Shown: positions 17,771 through 26,130 of the stretch, piece after piece
Numbering within the stretch: position 1 is the first letter of the stretch
How the letters are laid out: every line of letters starts with the position of its first letter
NCBI GenBank assembly: GCA_031178585.1
Contig: JAPSIT010000011.1
Coordinates: 1 to 35,343 of the forward strand
Direction: 5' to 3'
Source: Arthrobacter sp.
Lineage (GTDB): Bacteria; Actinomycetota; Actinomycetes; Actinomycetales; Micrococcaceae
Length of the DNA stretch: 35,343 bases
The notes under the pieces: model-generated
What the model saw: the letters and a program-made list of their open reading frames with translations, nothing else
Database searches by the model: none
What the model was told of the DNA's origin: nothing
Translations under genes and position numbers: made by a program

Positions 17771-20059
17771 GTGCAGGAAAACGTGTCGGACAGTTTCGTC
17801 GGTTCCCTGGTGGATAGCCGCTACCAGGTAAATTCAAGGCTCGCCAGTGGCGGAATGTCCACGGTTTACCTAGCCACGGACCAGCGGCTGGACCGGGACG
17901 TCGCACTCAAGGTACTCCACCCCCATCTGGTCAATGACGGCAGCTTCCTTGACCGCCTCTCACGTGAGGCCCGTTCGGCCGCAAAGCTTTCGCACCCCCA
18001 CGTAGTGGGCGTTTTGGACCAGGGCCATGACGGCCGGACTGCTTATCTGGTCATGGAGTACATCAAAGGCCACACGCTCCGTGACGTTATCCGTGAAAAG
18101 GGGGCGCTGTCTCCGCGCCTTGCACTCGCCCTGATCGATCCGGTGGTGGAAGGCCTGGGCTCAGCGCATGCGGCCGGGTTGATCCACCGGGACGTGAAGC
18201 CCGAGAACGTCCTGATCGCAGACGACGGCCGGATCAAAATCGGCGACTTCGGGCTGGCCCGGGCGGTGACAACAACCACAAGTACCGGAACGCTTATCGG
18301 GACCGTTGCCTACCTCTCCCCCGAATTGGTGCTAGGCCAGCCGGCAGATGCGCGCAGTGACATTTACTCCACGGGGATCATGCTCTTTGAGATGCTCACC
18401 GGCAAACAACCGTATGACGGCGATGTTCCGATCCAGGTTGCCTATCAGCACGCCAACTCAACCGTCGCTCCGCCGTCCAGCCTGGTCCCGGGGCTGGCTG
18501 CAGAGGTCGATGAGCTGGTGCAGTGGTGCACGGCCAAGGATCCGGAGAAGCGTCCCGTGGACGGCAATGCCCTCCTCTCCGAACTTAGGCACATCCGCAC
18601 CAACCTCTCGGATGCGGAGCTCGATCTGCAGCCTCCGGCCGCCCGGTGGGAGGGCAGCCCGGCTGCAGGCATCAGGGCTCCGGGGCAGGGAGGAGGAGGC
18701 TTCCCGGTACCGCCTGCACCCCAGCGCCCGCCGTCCCAGCCCAGACTCCCTGCAAGCCATACCGAGGTGCTATCCCATTTGCAGGATCAGGCAGTGCAGG
18801 ATCAGGCAGTTCAGGGTCAGGCGCACGGCGGGCACCGCCCCACAGAAGTCATCTCGCACACGAACAATCCCACCACCATCTTCCCCGCGCGGCGGCTGCC
18901 TCCGGGTTACGGCCTCGATTCGGACAACGACTTTGATGCCGGCGCTGACACCGAAGACCATGATTTCGGCGGCGGTGACACGGATGCCGGCCGGCCGCAC
19001 TACAGCCAACGCGGGCCCGTTGCCGGTTCCGGGGCTAACCCGGCCCGGGGCAGGACAGCCCCGGGCCAGGGGGTGCTGAGCAAGCGCGGGCAGCGGAAGC
19101 AGGACCGGGTGGATGAACGGGCACGCGCCCGCGCCGCCGCGACACCCCTGCGAACCCTGCGTGAAGGCAACGCACGGCGCCGCGGCGTTCTCTGGATTGT
19201 CATCTTGGTCATCGCGGCGCTGCTGGCCACCGGTGCCGGCTGGTTCTTTGGCATGGGACCAGGGTCCCCGGGCACTGTCCCGTCAGTGGCCAACCGAACG
19301 GTTGCCGAGGCGCAGCAGCTCCTCCGCGCTGCCGGATTCCAGTCGAGCACCCAGGATGTTTTCGACGACGACGTCCGCGCCGGGCTGGTGGTGGGATCCG
19401 AACCGGAAGCGGGAACGGAGATCCGCAAATATCAGCAGGTTTCCTTGTTCGTCTCGAAGGGCCCGCAGCTCTTCCCGCTGCCGCAGCTGACTGGGAAATC
19501 CCTCGATGCCGCCAAGGAAGCACTCAACCAGGCGGAGATGGCCCTGGGGAAGATCACCGAGAAGTTCGATGAAGAGGCGCCGGCGGGCACGGTCCTCGCC
19601 CAGGCCCCCGCAGCTGCGGCCCAGGTCAAGCATGGAACTCCGGTCAGCCTTACCGTTTCCAAGGGTCCGCAGCCCATCCCTGTCCCGGATGTCCGCGGAG
19701 CTGAACAGTCTGCAGCCTTCCGGGCTATCGAGGCGGCCGGGCTCGTGGCGGTGGTCGCGGACGAGACCGTCAATGACAGGAACGTCCCAAAGGGAGCCGT
19801 GGTCAGGCAGGAACCTGCCTCCGGGACCCTGACCCGCGGCAGCACTATTACCCTGACCATTTCCGCAGGCCCGAAGCTCGTGAAGGTGCCCAACTACATC
19901 GGCGAGCAGGTCGGCGATGCCCGTGAAGCGCTGGAGAAGCGCGGCTTCGAGGTCCGGGTCAACAACATCCTCGGCGGATTCTTCGGAACGGTTCGGGACC
20001 AGGATCCTGTGGACACAGAGGTTCCCGAAGGATCCGTGGTTACTCTGACCGTCGTCTAG
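17771..20059 (+). CDS. PASTA-domain Ser/Thr protein kinase (PknL/PknB type)
   Basis: This transmembrane kinase senses muropeptides or lipid II outside and phosphorylates division and wall proteins inside. The kinase domain (about 18-280) is complete: glycine loop LASGGMSTVY, catalytic Lys47, HRDVKPEN (Asp141), DFG at 159-161, and a Thr-rich activation loop TTTTSTGT near 167. A linker holding a short QDQAVQDQAVQGQ repeat follows, then one membrane segment (about 473-496) and four PASTA domains to the C-terminus. By position beside the Rv2175c homologue it matches PknL; mycobacterial PknL lacks PASTA domains whereas corynebacterial PknL has them. Start is GTG 17771 or GTG 17783; the latter has AGGAAA before it. 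Confidence 0.93.
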   Translation: MQENVSDSFVGSLVDSRYQVNSRLASGGMSTVYLATDQRLDRDVALKVLHPHLVNDGSFLDRLSREARSAAKLSHPHVVGVLDQGHDGRTAYLVMEYIKGHTLRDVIREKGALSPRLALALIDPVVEGLGSAHAAGLIHRDVKPENVLIADDGRIKIGDFGLARAVTTTTSTGTLIGTVAYLSPELVLGQPADARSDIYSTGIMLFEMLTGKQPYDGDVPIQVAYQHANSTVAPPSSLVPGLAAEVDELVQWCTAKDPEKRPVDGNALLSELRHIRTNLSDAELDLQPPAARWEGSPAAGIRAPGQGGGGFPVPPAPQRPPSQPRLPASHTEVLSHLQDQAVQDQAVQGQAHGGHRPTEVISHTNNPTTIFPARRLPPGYGLDSDNDFDAGADTEDHDFGGGDTDAGRPHYSQRGPVAGSGANPARGRTAPGQGVLSKRGQRKQDRVDERARARAAATPLRTLREGNARRRGVLWIVILVIAALLATGAGWFFGMGPGSPGTVPSVANRTVAEAQQLLRAAGFQSSTQDVFDDDVRAGLVVGSEPEAGTEIRKYQQVSLFVSKGPQLFPLPQLTGKSLDAAKEALNQAEMALGKITEKFDEEAPAGTVLAQAPAAAAQVKHGTPVSLTVSKGPQPIPVPDVRGAEQSAAFRAIEAAGLVAVVADETVNDRNVPKGAVVRQEPASGTLTRGSTITLTISAGPKLVKVPNYIGEQVGDAREALEKRGFEVRVNNILGGFFGTVRDQDPVDTEVPEGSVVTLTVV

Positions 20060-20086
20060 TCGATGGTCTAAACAAACCTTCAACTG

Positions 20087-20128
20087 ACCGGGGGACCTCG
20101 GGAGCGCTTGCTCCCGAGGTCCCCCGGT
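20087..20128. terminator. Very strong hairpin between the kinase gene and the DAHP synthase gene
   Basis: An 18-bp perfect GC-rich stem (plus-strand left arm ACCGGGGGACCTCGGGAG) with a 6-nt loop sits between convergent stop codons. Neither side has a T-run, so it is either a U-less actinobacterial terminator or an RNA-stabilising structure serving both genes. Confidence 0.85.
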
Positions 20129-20142
20129 AATAAGGCTTGCTG

Positions 20143-21579
20143 TCAGCGCCGGGTCAGGGCGCCGGCCACGAGGAACGCCATCTCCAGCGACTGCATGTGG
20201 TTCAGGCGCGGATCACATACTGACTCGTAGCGGTCCAGGAATGCTTCCTGGTCGATGGGGTCGGCACCGCCGAGGCATTCAGCAACATCGTCCCCGGTCA
20301 TTTCCACGTGCAGGCCGCCCGGCACCGTTCCGAGGGCGTGGTGCACTTCGAAGAATCCGCGGACCTCGTCAATAACGTCGTCGAAATTACGGGTCTTGTA
20401 GCCGTTCGGCGACGTCACCGTGTTTCCGTGCATGGGGTCGGTCACCCACAGGACCTGGGCGCCCGAGGCGGTCACCTTTTCCACGACGGCGGGGAGCTTT
20501 TCACGGATGTTGCCCGCGCCCATCCGGGTGATGAAGGTAAGACGGCCGGGTTCGCGGTTCGGATCCAGTTTGTCGATCAGCCGCAGGGCGTCGTCGCCCG
20601 TGGTGGTGGGGCCAAGCTTCACACCAATCGGGTTGCGGACGCGCGAGAGGAAGTCAACGTGCGCGTGGTCCAGCTCACGGGTCCGCTCACCGATCCAGAG
20701 GAAGTGGGCGGAGGTGTCGTAGGGGAATCCGGTGCGTGAGTCGATACGGGTCAGGGCACGCTCATAATCGAGCAGCAGGGCTTCGTGGCTGGCGTAGAAC
20801 TCCACGCGCTTCAGCGCCTCGAAGTCAGCGCCGCAGGAGGCCATGAACTGGATGGCACGGTCGATGTCGCGGGCGAGGGATTCGTAGCGGGCGTGGGCGG
20901 GGTTTTCCGTGAAGCCCTTGTTCCACTGGTGCACGAGGCGCAGGTCCGCGAAGCCGCCCTGCGTGAAGGCGCGGATCAGGTTCAGCGTGGATGCGGACGT
21001 GTGATAGGCCTTAAGCATCCTGCTGGCATCATGCCCGCGGGACTCCGGGGTGAAGTCGTACCCGTTGACGATGTCGCCGCGGTAGGCGGGCAGAGTCACG
21101 CCGCCGCGGGTTTCTTCATTTGATGAGCGCGGCTTGGCGAACTGGCCGGCCATCCTGCCCATCTTGATGACGGGCATTGCGGCACCATAGGTGAGGACTA
21201 CCGCCATCTGGAGGATGGTCTTCACGCGCGCGCTGATCTTGTCAGCCGTCGCGTCGCCGAACGTCTCGGCGCAGTCACCGCCCTGAAGGAGGAACGCCTT
21301 GCCCTGGGCGGCTGCGGCAAGCCGCTCGCGCAGCACGTCCACTTCGCCGGCAAACACCAGGGGCGGCAGTGCCGAGAGTTCCCGGACGGAGGCGTCGAAG
21401 ACATCCCGGTCCTGCCACGAGGGCTGCTGGGAGATCGGAAGATCCCGCCAGTTGTCCAGTCCCGGATAGTTCGCGGCGCCGCTCTGGGCGGTGCTGTTCA
21501 CTGCGGTGCTGGTCGTGGAAGGGGCGGGTTTTGCGGATAGCTCAGTCACACTACTAAGAGTAGTTGCCCTGACAGCCAT
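20143..21579 (-). CDS. aroG: Class II 3-deoxy-D-arabino-heptulosonate-7-phosphate (DAHP) synthase
   Basis: First enzyme of the shikimate pathway; it joins phosphoenolpyruvate and erythrose 4-phosphate to make DAHP. The 478-residue length and the motifs QGGDCAETF, GRMAGQFAKPRSS, FLWIGERTRELDHAHVDF, GVKLGPTT and WVTDPMHGNT identify the plant-like class II family (AroG, Rv2178c in M. tuberculosis), not the short class I enzymes. The N-terminal about 40 residues are a low-complexity Ser/Thr/Ala stretch. ATG 21579 has little ribosome-site support, and a GTG at 21549 (VTELSAK) preceded by TACTCT could be a leaderless start giving 468 residues. The gene ends 15 nt beyond a strong hairpin. Confidence 0.95.
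   Translation of the reverse strand: MAVRATTLSSVTELSAKPAPSTTSTAVNSTAQSGAANYPGLDNWRDLPISQQPSWQDRDVFDASVRELSALPPLVFAGEVDVLRERLAAAAQGKAFLLQGGDCAETFGDATADKISARVKTILQMAVVLTYGAAMPVIKMGRMAGQFAKPRSSNEETRGGVTLPAYRGDIVNGYDFTPESRGHDASRMLKAYHTSASTLNLIRAFTQGGFADLRLVHQWNKGFTENPAHARYESLARDIDRAIQFMASCGADFEALKRVEFYASHEALLLDYERALTRIDSRTGFPYDTSAHFLWIGERTRELDHAHVDFLSRVRNPIGVKLGPTTTGDDALRLIDKLDPNREPGRLTFITRMGAGNIREKLPAVVEKVTASGAQVLWVTDPMHGNTVTSPNGYKTRNFDDVIDEVRGFFEVHHALGTVPGGLHVEMTGDDVAECLGGADPIDQEAFLDRYESVCDPRLNHMQSLEMAFLVAGALTRR
21550..21564. promoter_or_regulatory. 15-bp palindrome at the DAHP synthase start
   Basis: ACTACT-AAG-AGTAGT is a perfect 6-bp dyad around 3 nt, ending directly at the alternative GTG start (21549). 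On the minus strand TACTCT within it lies 7 nt before that GTG, where a -10 for a leaderless transcript would be. It may therefore be an operator overlapping the promoter. If translation starts at ATG 21579 it is coding. Confidence 0.35.
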
Positions 21580-21674
21580 CGGGACACCCGGAGTGTCATT
21601 GACCCCCTGCCGGCGTCACACACCCGAGGCGGACGACAAGCGCGCGTCACACGTCTCCTCCGGGCCTTCGGCGG

Positions 21675-22409
21675 TCATGCTCCCCGGCGGTCTTCCCCGG
21701 GTTGATCATCGCCGGTCTGGTCAGGGCCTTTACCCGCCAGCCGCAGCTTGACCACGGACGCGTATTCGTCAACGTATTCCTGCCCCGACAGGCGCATGAG
21801 CTCGTACATGATCTCGTCCGTCACCGACCGCTGGATCAGCCGGTCATCGGCCATTCCCTGGTACCTGCTGAAGTCGAGGGGCTCCCCGAAGATCATGCCG
21901 ATGCGCCGTATGTTCGGGAGCCTTTTACCGATGGGCTGGACTTTGTCCGTGCCGATCATAGCCACAGGAATCACCGGAACCCGGGCCTGCAGCGCGAGCC
22001 TCGCAACGCCCACCTTGCCCCGGTACAGCCGGCCGTCCGGGCTGCGGGTCCCCTCCGGGTAGATGCCCAGCAGTCCCCCGTGGTTCAGGACGTGCATGCC
22101 GGCCTCGAGGGAGGCAGCGGATGCCGCCCCTCCGGAACGGTCCATGGGGAGCTGGTTCGTCAGCCGGAAGAACATGGCCGTCAGCTTGCCCTTCAGCCCT
22201 GTGCCCGTGAAATATTCCGACTTTGCCAGGAAAATGACAGGCCGCGACACCATGAGCGGCATGAAGATCGAGTCGGAGAAAGACAAGTGGTTTGAGGCAA
22301 TGATCGCAGGTCCTTCGGCCGGTACATTGTCCAGCCCCTTAACCCACGGACGGAAAAGAGTGCGGAGCACAGGACCGAGAAAGATCCTCTTCATGATCCA
22401 ATAAAACAC
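21675..22409 (-). CDS. plsC: 1-acyl-sn-glycerol-3-phosphate acyltransferase (PlsC family)
   Basis: This membrane-associated enzyme acylates lysophosphatidic acid to phosphatidic acid in phospholipid synthesis. With the GTG start at 22409 the 244-residue protein begins VFYWIMKRIF and shows the acyltransferase motifs SNHLSFSDS (the HX4D catalytic pair), GIYPEGTRSPDGR and VIPVAMIGT. GGAGGGG lies about 8 nt upstream of this GTG; a longer in-frame ATG at 22469 has no ribosome site. M. tuberculosis has a PlsC-like gene at the same place (Rv2182c). The C-terminal tail is Asp/Gly-rich. Confidence 0.92.
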   Translation of the reverse strand: MFYWIMKRIFLGPVLRTLFRPWVKGLDNVPAEGPAIIASNHLSFSDSIFMPLMVSRPVIFLAKSEYFTGTGLKGKLTAMFFRLTNQLPMDRSGGAASAASLEAGMHVLNHGGLLGIYPEGTRSPDGRLYRGKVGVARLALQARVPVIPVAMIGTDKVQPIGKRLPNIRRIGMIFGEPLDFSRYQGMADDRLIQRSVTDEIMYELMRLSGQEYVDEYASVVKLRLAGKGPDQTGDDQPGEDRRGA

Positions 22410-22519
22410 GTGTCCAACCCCTCCGGAAGGCAACTGGCGGGCGTTCCAAGGACCCCGCCAGCACTGCAATGCAACCCTACTCTAGTGAGATTTGCAGGGA
22501 ACAGTGACACGATGGACTC

Positions 22520-23359
22520 ATGACGGAAAGCAGCGACCCGGCGACGCCCGCCGCTTTCAGCTATCCGGGCCACGGCCCCAATGCGCGCATCGGAATCGCC
22601 ATCTGTCACGGTTTTACAGGCAGCCCGTTGAGTATCCTCCCCTGGGCCGAATATCTGGCGGAGCGCGGCTTCGCCGTCTCGGTGCCGTTGCTTCCCGGTC
22701 ACGGAACTGACTGGCAGGACTTGGCGCGCACAGGTTGGGCCGATTGGCACGGCGCCTTCGAGAAAGCGTACCTGGAGCTCGCCGGCAGGACGGACGCCTG
22801 CTTCGTGGCCGGTCTTTCCATGGGCGGGGCCATTGCCCTGCTGACAGCCTCCCGCCATCCAACGGCAGGCGTGGCCGTGGTAAATCCTGGCCTGAGTTTC
22901 TATGACCGGCGTGTCAGGATCGTTGGTCTGCTGAAGTATTTCCAGCGGACCACTATCCCCATAGAAGAGGAAAATCCGACGGCGGCCCCCACCCTGGACG
23001 GCGACTATTCGCGCACGCCGCTGGCGGCTGTCCACGAGCTTAAACGGCTCTTCGCGTCGGCCCTCCGTGGACTGCCGCGGATCACGGCACCCGTACTGGT
23101 GTTCAAGTCCCGGAACGACGCCGTTGTCCCGCCCACGTCGCTGGCCATGCTTAAGGCGCGCCTCGGAACTGCGCGCACTGGAAAGGGGAGCCTCGAAACC
23201 GTGCTGCTTGAAAACAGCGGCCATGTCGCCACGCTGGACGTTGACGCGCCGGAAATTTTCGCGGCCTCGGCGCGGTTCTTCCAAGCCCACGCGGACACGC
23301 ATGCGGGAAGCACACCCAGCACTCAGGCCAACAGCGTTATTTCGTCGGAGAAGCAATGA
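22520..23359 (+). CDS. Alpha/beta hydrolase (lipase/carboxylesterase-like), first of a tandem pair
   Basis: This is a 279-residue cytoplasmic serine hydrolase with no signal peptide. It has the oxyanion strand CHGFTGSP, the nucleophile elbow GLSMGG (Ser100), the acid in FKSRNDAVVPP (Asp200) and the His in ENSGHVATLD (His235), a complete triad. The PLLPGHGTDWQDL and WADWHGAFEKAYLEL segments resemble Est30-type carboxylesterases and monoglyceride lipases. The substrate is unknown; an acyl ester is likely given plsC upstream (divergent) and a fadD nearby. Its stop overlaps the start of a second, related hydrolase by 4 nt. Confidence 0.88.
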   Translation: MTESSDPATPAAFSYPGHGPNARIGIAICHGFTGSPLSILPWAEYLAERGFAVSVPLLPGHGTDWQDLARTGWADWHGAFEKAYLELAGRTDACFVAGLSMGGAIALLTASRHPTAGVAVVNPGLSFYDRRVRIVGLLKYFQRTTIPIEEENPTAAPTLDGDYSRTPLAAVHELKRLFASALRGLPRITAPVLVFKSRNDAVVPPTSLAMLKARLGTARTGKGSLETVLLENSGHVATLDVDAPEIFAASARFFQAHADTHAGSTPSTQANSVISSEKQ

Positions 23360-24159
23360 GCACCCTTCCGGACCACAGTCCCTTAAGCAGCCCGTTCTCC
23401 GGGGACGGCCCCAAGGTCGGCATTGCACTCTCCCACGGGTTTACCGGAAGCCCCCACGGCGTGCGGGCCTGGGCGATGGCTCTCGCGGACGTAGGCTTCG
23501 CGGTCCGTATGCCGCTCCTCCCGGGCCACGGCACCTCGTGGCAGGAACTCGCCCGCAGCCGCTGGACGGAATGGCATGACGCAATGGACGCGGCCTACCT
23601 GGAACTCGAGGCCGAGTGCGACCACGTCTTCGCGGCAGGCATCTCAATGGGCGGTGCACTTGCCTTGCGCATCGCCGCCACCAGGCCGGCCGCGGGCACA
23701 GTCCTGGTAAATCCCGCTCTCGTAATCGACGACCCCCGCGCGCCGCTGGCCGGCATCCTCAAACTCGTAATGAAAAGCACCCCGTCCATCGGCAACGACA
23801 TCCTTAAACCCGGCGTCGATGAAGGCGCCTACACACGGACGCCCGTTGCAGCCGCCCATGAACTGCATAAGCTCTTCAAGGCCACGCGCCTGCTGCTGCC
23901 GCGCATCACCGCCCCCGTCCGGGTTTTCCGTTCCACCGTAGACCACGTGGTTTCGGACACGAGCATGACGGCGCTTCGCCGGGGCCTGACGCACGCTCCC
24001 CTGCACGTGACCATGTTGGAAAACAGCTACCATGTAGCCACCCTCGATAACGACGCCGGGCAGATCTTCAGCGGCTCGGTGGAGTTCATCCGGAACGTCC
24101 TCGCGGATACCGGGACCCGACCAGTCCGCGACAGCCAGCCAGAAGGGCGAGCCCAATGA
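23356..24159 (+). CDS. Alpha/beta hydrolase, second of a tandem pair
   Basis: A 267-residue paralogue of the preceding gene with the same layout: SHGFTGSPHGV, PLLPGHGTSWQEL, GISMGG (Ser97), FRSTVDHVVSD (Asp196) and ENSYHVATLD (His226). The two align along their whole length, so they arose by tandem duplication. The cap region differs (STPSIGNDILKPGVDE here, TTIPIEEENPTAAPTLDG in the first), which suggests different substrates. The start overlaps the first hydrolase (ATGA) and the end overlaps the following membrane-protein gene (ATGA), so the three are coupled. Confidence 0.88.
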   Translation: MSTLPDHSPLSSPFSGDGPKVGIALSHGFTGSPHGVRAWAMALADVGFAVRMPLLPGHGTSWQELARSRWTEWHDAMDAAYLELEAECDHVFAAGISMGGALALRIAATRPAAGTVLVNPALVIDDPRAPLAGILKLVMKSTPSIGNDILKPGVDEGAYTRTPVAAAHELHKLFKATRLLLPRITAPVRVFRSTVDHVVSDTSMTALRRGLTHAPLHVTMLENSYHVATLDNDAGQIFSGSVEFIRNVLADTGTRPVRDSQPEGRAQ

Positions 24160-24827
24160 ACAGGCCCGATTCGAATCCGTCCGATCCCAGCGCCAACCAG
24201 GATGACGCCGTATGGCTCGACCTCGTGGCCAGGCTTGAAGGGAAAAACCCCGAGGCTGACGCCGAACCGAAGGCCGGCGACGCCGGCAAGGATGCGGCAG
24301 AACATCCACCTGCCCCCGCAGGCTCCTCAGCCGCAGGCACTTCAGACTCTTCAGCCACTGACTCTGCAGCCGTACCGGAGACTCCTGTCAAGCGGTTCAC
24401 CGACTTTGACCCGCTAGGCCTGGCTCCCAGTGCCGCGGCACCCGTGGAGCTGTCCGCCGTCGAACGTGAACAGGCAGCAGCGCGCCGGCGCGCCGCCGAA
24501 GCTGCCGGTTCCGGTTCCGGTGCCATGCCCGGCGATGGTGATCAGTCAGGGCCGAAGGGTCCGCGCGACTACGGGGTGGATGACGAAGAGGGCGCGTTTG
24601 TTCCCGAGGATCCACCCATCCTTTCCGCGACAGATCCCCTGACGATGCTGGCGTGGCTCGGCGCGGTGGGTTCGCCGATCGCCCTCGTGCTGTCGGCCAT
24701 GTTCTGGCGGTCCGCACCCCTGCTGGCGATCCTGGGCATGGTGGCCGTGTTCGTGGCGGCCGTGGTGTACCTCATCATGAAGCTGCCACAGGAAAAAGAC
24801 GAAAACGACGACGGCGCGCGCGTCTGA
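24156..24827 (+). CDS. Small C-terminally anchored membrane protein of unknown function
   Basis: I do not recognise this 223-residue protein. Residues 1-150 are acidic and low in complexity, rich in Ala, Ser, Pro, Asp and Glu, with a short basic helix (EREQAAARRRAAEAA). Two membrane segments follow at about 160-182 and 187-208, and an acidic tail (KLPQEKDENDDGARV) ends it. With no signal peptide, the long N-terminal part is probably cytoplasmic. Its ATG overlaps the second hydrolase, so it may tether that enzyme to the membrane; this is inference from coupling alone. It converges on the ROK kinase gene, leaving 11 nt. Confidence 0.8.
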   Translation: MNRPDSNPSDPSANQDDAVWLDLVARLEGKNPEADAEPKAGDAGKDAAEHPPAPAGSSAAGTSDSSATDSAAVPETPVKRFTDFDPLGLAPSAAAPVELSAVEREQAAARRRAAEAAGSGSGAMPGDGDQSGPKGPRDYGVDDEEGAFVPEDPPILSATDPLTMLAWLGAVGSPIALVLSAMFWRSAPLLAILGMVAVFVAAVVYLIMKLPQEKDENDDGARV

Positions 24828-24838
24828 GCGCGCAGGCT

Positions 24839-25987
24839 TCAGCTGTGCGTTCGGCTGCTGACCCTTGACAGGTCAGCCGCGCCGATAAGTCCGGCGTTGG
24901 GTCCCAAGGCTGCAAGGGCGATTTCAGCTGCCGGGCGGAAGCCTCGGCCGGTAAGGTTCCGGGCGAAGGCCTTCCGGGCCGGTGCCACCAGGAGCTCACC
25001 GGCAGCGCAAAGCCCGCCGCCGATCACGAACTTTCCCGGGTCCAGGGCGGCCGCCAGGTTTGCCAGCCCAAGCCCCAGCCAGTCCCCCACGTCCTCCAGG
25101 AGTTCCTTCGAGGCTGCGTCCCCGGCGATGGCCAGTTCCGTCACGGTGGCTCCGGTGATGCGCTCGGCATGCCCGTCCACAGCCTTGAGGAGCTCCTGTG
25201 CCACCGGCGAGTTGGCCAGCGCGAGCTCCCGGGCCTCCCTGCCTAGGGCGTTGCCGGAGGCGTACTGTTCCCAGCAGCCGCGGTTTCCGCATTCACAGCG
25301 GTGGCCGCCGGGCATGATGATCTGGTGCCCGAACTCGCCTGCAACGCCAAAGCGGCCCCGTTCCACCCGGCCGTCCATCACCATGGCCCCGCCGATCCCC
25401 GTTCCGAGCGTGATGCACACCAGCCGGTCCTGGCCCTTGCCCGCGCCATACCGCCATTCCGCCCAGGCTGCGGCGTCGGCGTCGTTGGCCAGCATCACGG
25501 GGCGCCGCAGCAAGCGCTGGAGGTTGTCGCGCAGGGGCTCGTTGCGCCAGGCAAGGTGCGGGCTGAAGAGTACCGTGCCGCCGTCGAGATCCATCCAGCC
25601 GGCCGCTCCGATCCCCACCGACCTGATCCGGGCACCCCGGCTGAGCTCCTCCACCAATTCCACAATGACGTGTTCGACTGCCCGGGGATTGCTTCCGGGG
25701 GTGGATCGCCTGGCTTCACTGAGGATGCGGCCTTCTGCATCAACCACACCCGCCGCGACCTTGGTCCCGCCGATGTCGATGCCGATGGCGAGCCCGTTGG
25801 CAGCCGGGCGCAGATGCTGCCGGAGCGCGCGGTAAGGTGCGCTGCCGCCCGGCTGGCCGGCCCGGCTGCGCCGCCAAACGCGCCTGGAGGGAAGCGTCGT
25901 GTTGAACAGACGGGCTGGGCTGGTCGGTCCGGATGGTTCGCCCGGCGGTGTTGGCTGCATAAATCCCCATTCTAGGTGCCGCAGCAT
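24839..25987 (-). CDS. ROK-family glucokinase-like sugar kinase
   Basis: The ROK (repressor, ORF, kinase) family includes bacterial glucokinases. The 382-residue protein has the phosphate-binding loop GIDIGGTKVAAG (about 68-79), the catalytic LANDADAAAWAEW segment, GTGIGGAMVMDGRVERG, and the zinc signature CECGNRGCWEQYASG that defines ROK members. The N-terminus lacks a helix-turn-helix, so it is a kinase rather than a ROK repressor; its first about 60 residues are an unusual Arg/Pro-rich extension. The ATG at 25987 has GGAGG 9 nt upstream; ATG 25960 is an alternative. Glucose is the most likely substrate, but N-acetyl sugars are possible. Confidence 0.88.
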   Translation of the reverse strand: MLRHLEWGFMQPTPPGEPSGPTSPARLFNTTLPSRRVWRRSRAGQPGGSAPYRALRQHLRPAANGLAIGIDIGGTKVAAGVVDAEGRILSEARRSTPGSNPRAVEHVIVELVEELSRGARIRSVGIGAAGWMDLDGGTVLFSPHLAWRNEPLRDNLQRLLRRPVMLANDADAAAWAEWRYGAGKGQDRLVCITLGTGIGGAMVMDGRVERGRFGVAGEFGHQIIMPGGHRCECGNRGCWEQYASGNALGREARELALANSPVAQELLKAVDGHAERITGATVTELAIAGDAASKELLEDVGDWLGLGLANLAAALDPGKFVIGGGLCAAGELLVAPARKAFARNLTGRGFRPAAEIALAALGPNAGLIGAADLSRVSSRTHS

Positions 25988-26049
25988 ACGCCTTTACCTC
26001 CAAGACGCCTTGGCGCAACCTGGGCTATACGTAACTGTTTGTGCTGGTA

Positions 26050-26101
26050 GCGGGCCTAAGCCCGCCTCGGGCGGCAGGGTACTAAGGTGGTGACTAACCA
26101 C
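26050..26101 (+). promoter_or_regulatory. Operator-like repeats upstream of the fadD gene
   Basis: In the 143-nt divergent gap, GCGGGC-CTAA-GCCCGC forms a 6-bp hairpin at 26050-26065. Further on, GTGGT-GACTA-ACCAC is a dyad at 26087-26101, interlocked with two ACTAA copies 12 bp apart (starting at 26081 and 26093). TACTAA at 26080 may be part of a -10. A TetR- or FadR-like regulator of fatty acid genes would be a natural candidate, but no family consensus is matched. Confidence 0.3.
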
Positions 26102-26130
26102 AGCGGCCTACTTATATCAAAGGAGCTATA

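Noticed and set aside
18781..18822. 15-nt repeats in the kinase gene as a mobile or regulatory repeat
   Set aside because: They are in frame and encode a short Gln-rich QDQAV repeat in the linker; a simple coding microsatellite.
24814..24833. GCGCGC repeats as a terminator between the membrane-protein and ROK genes
   Set aside because: The arms are only 6 bp of simple CG alternation, overlap the coding end, and have no T-run.
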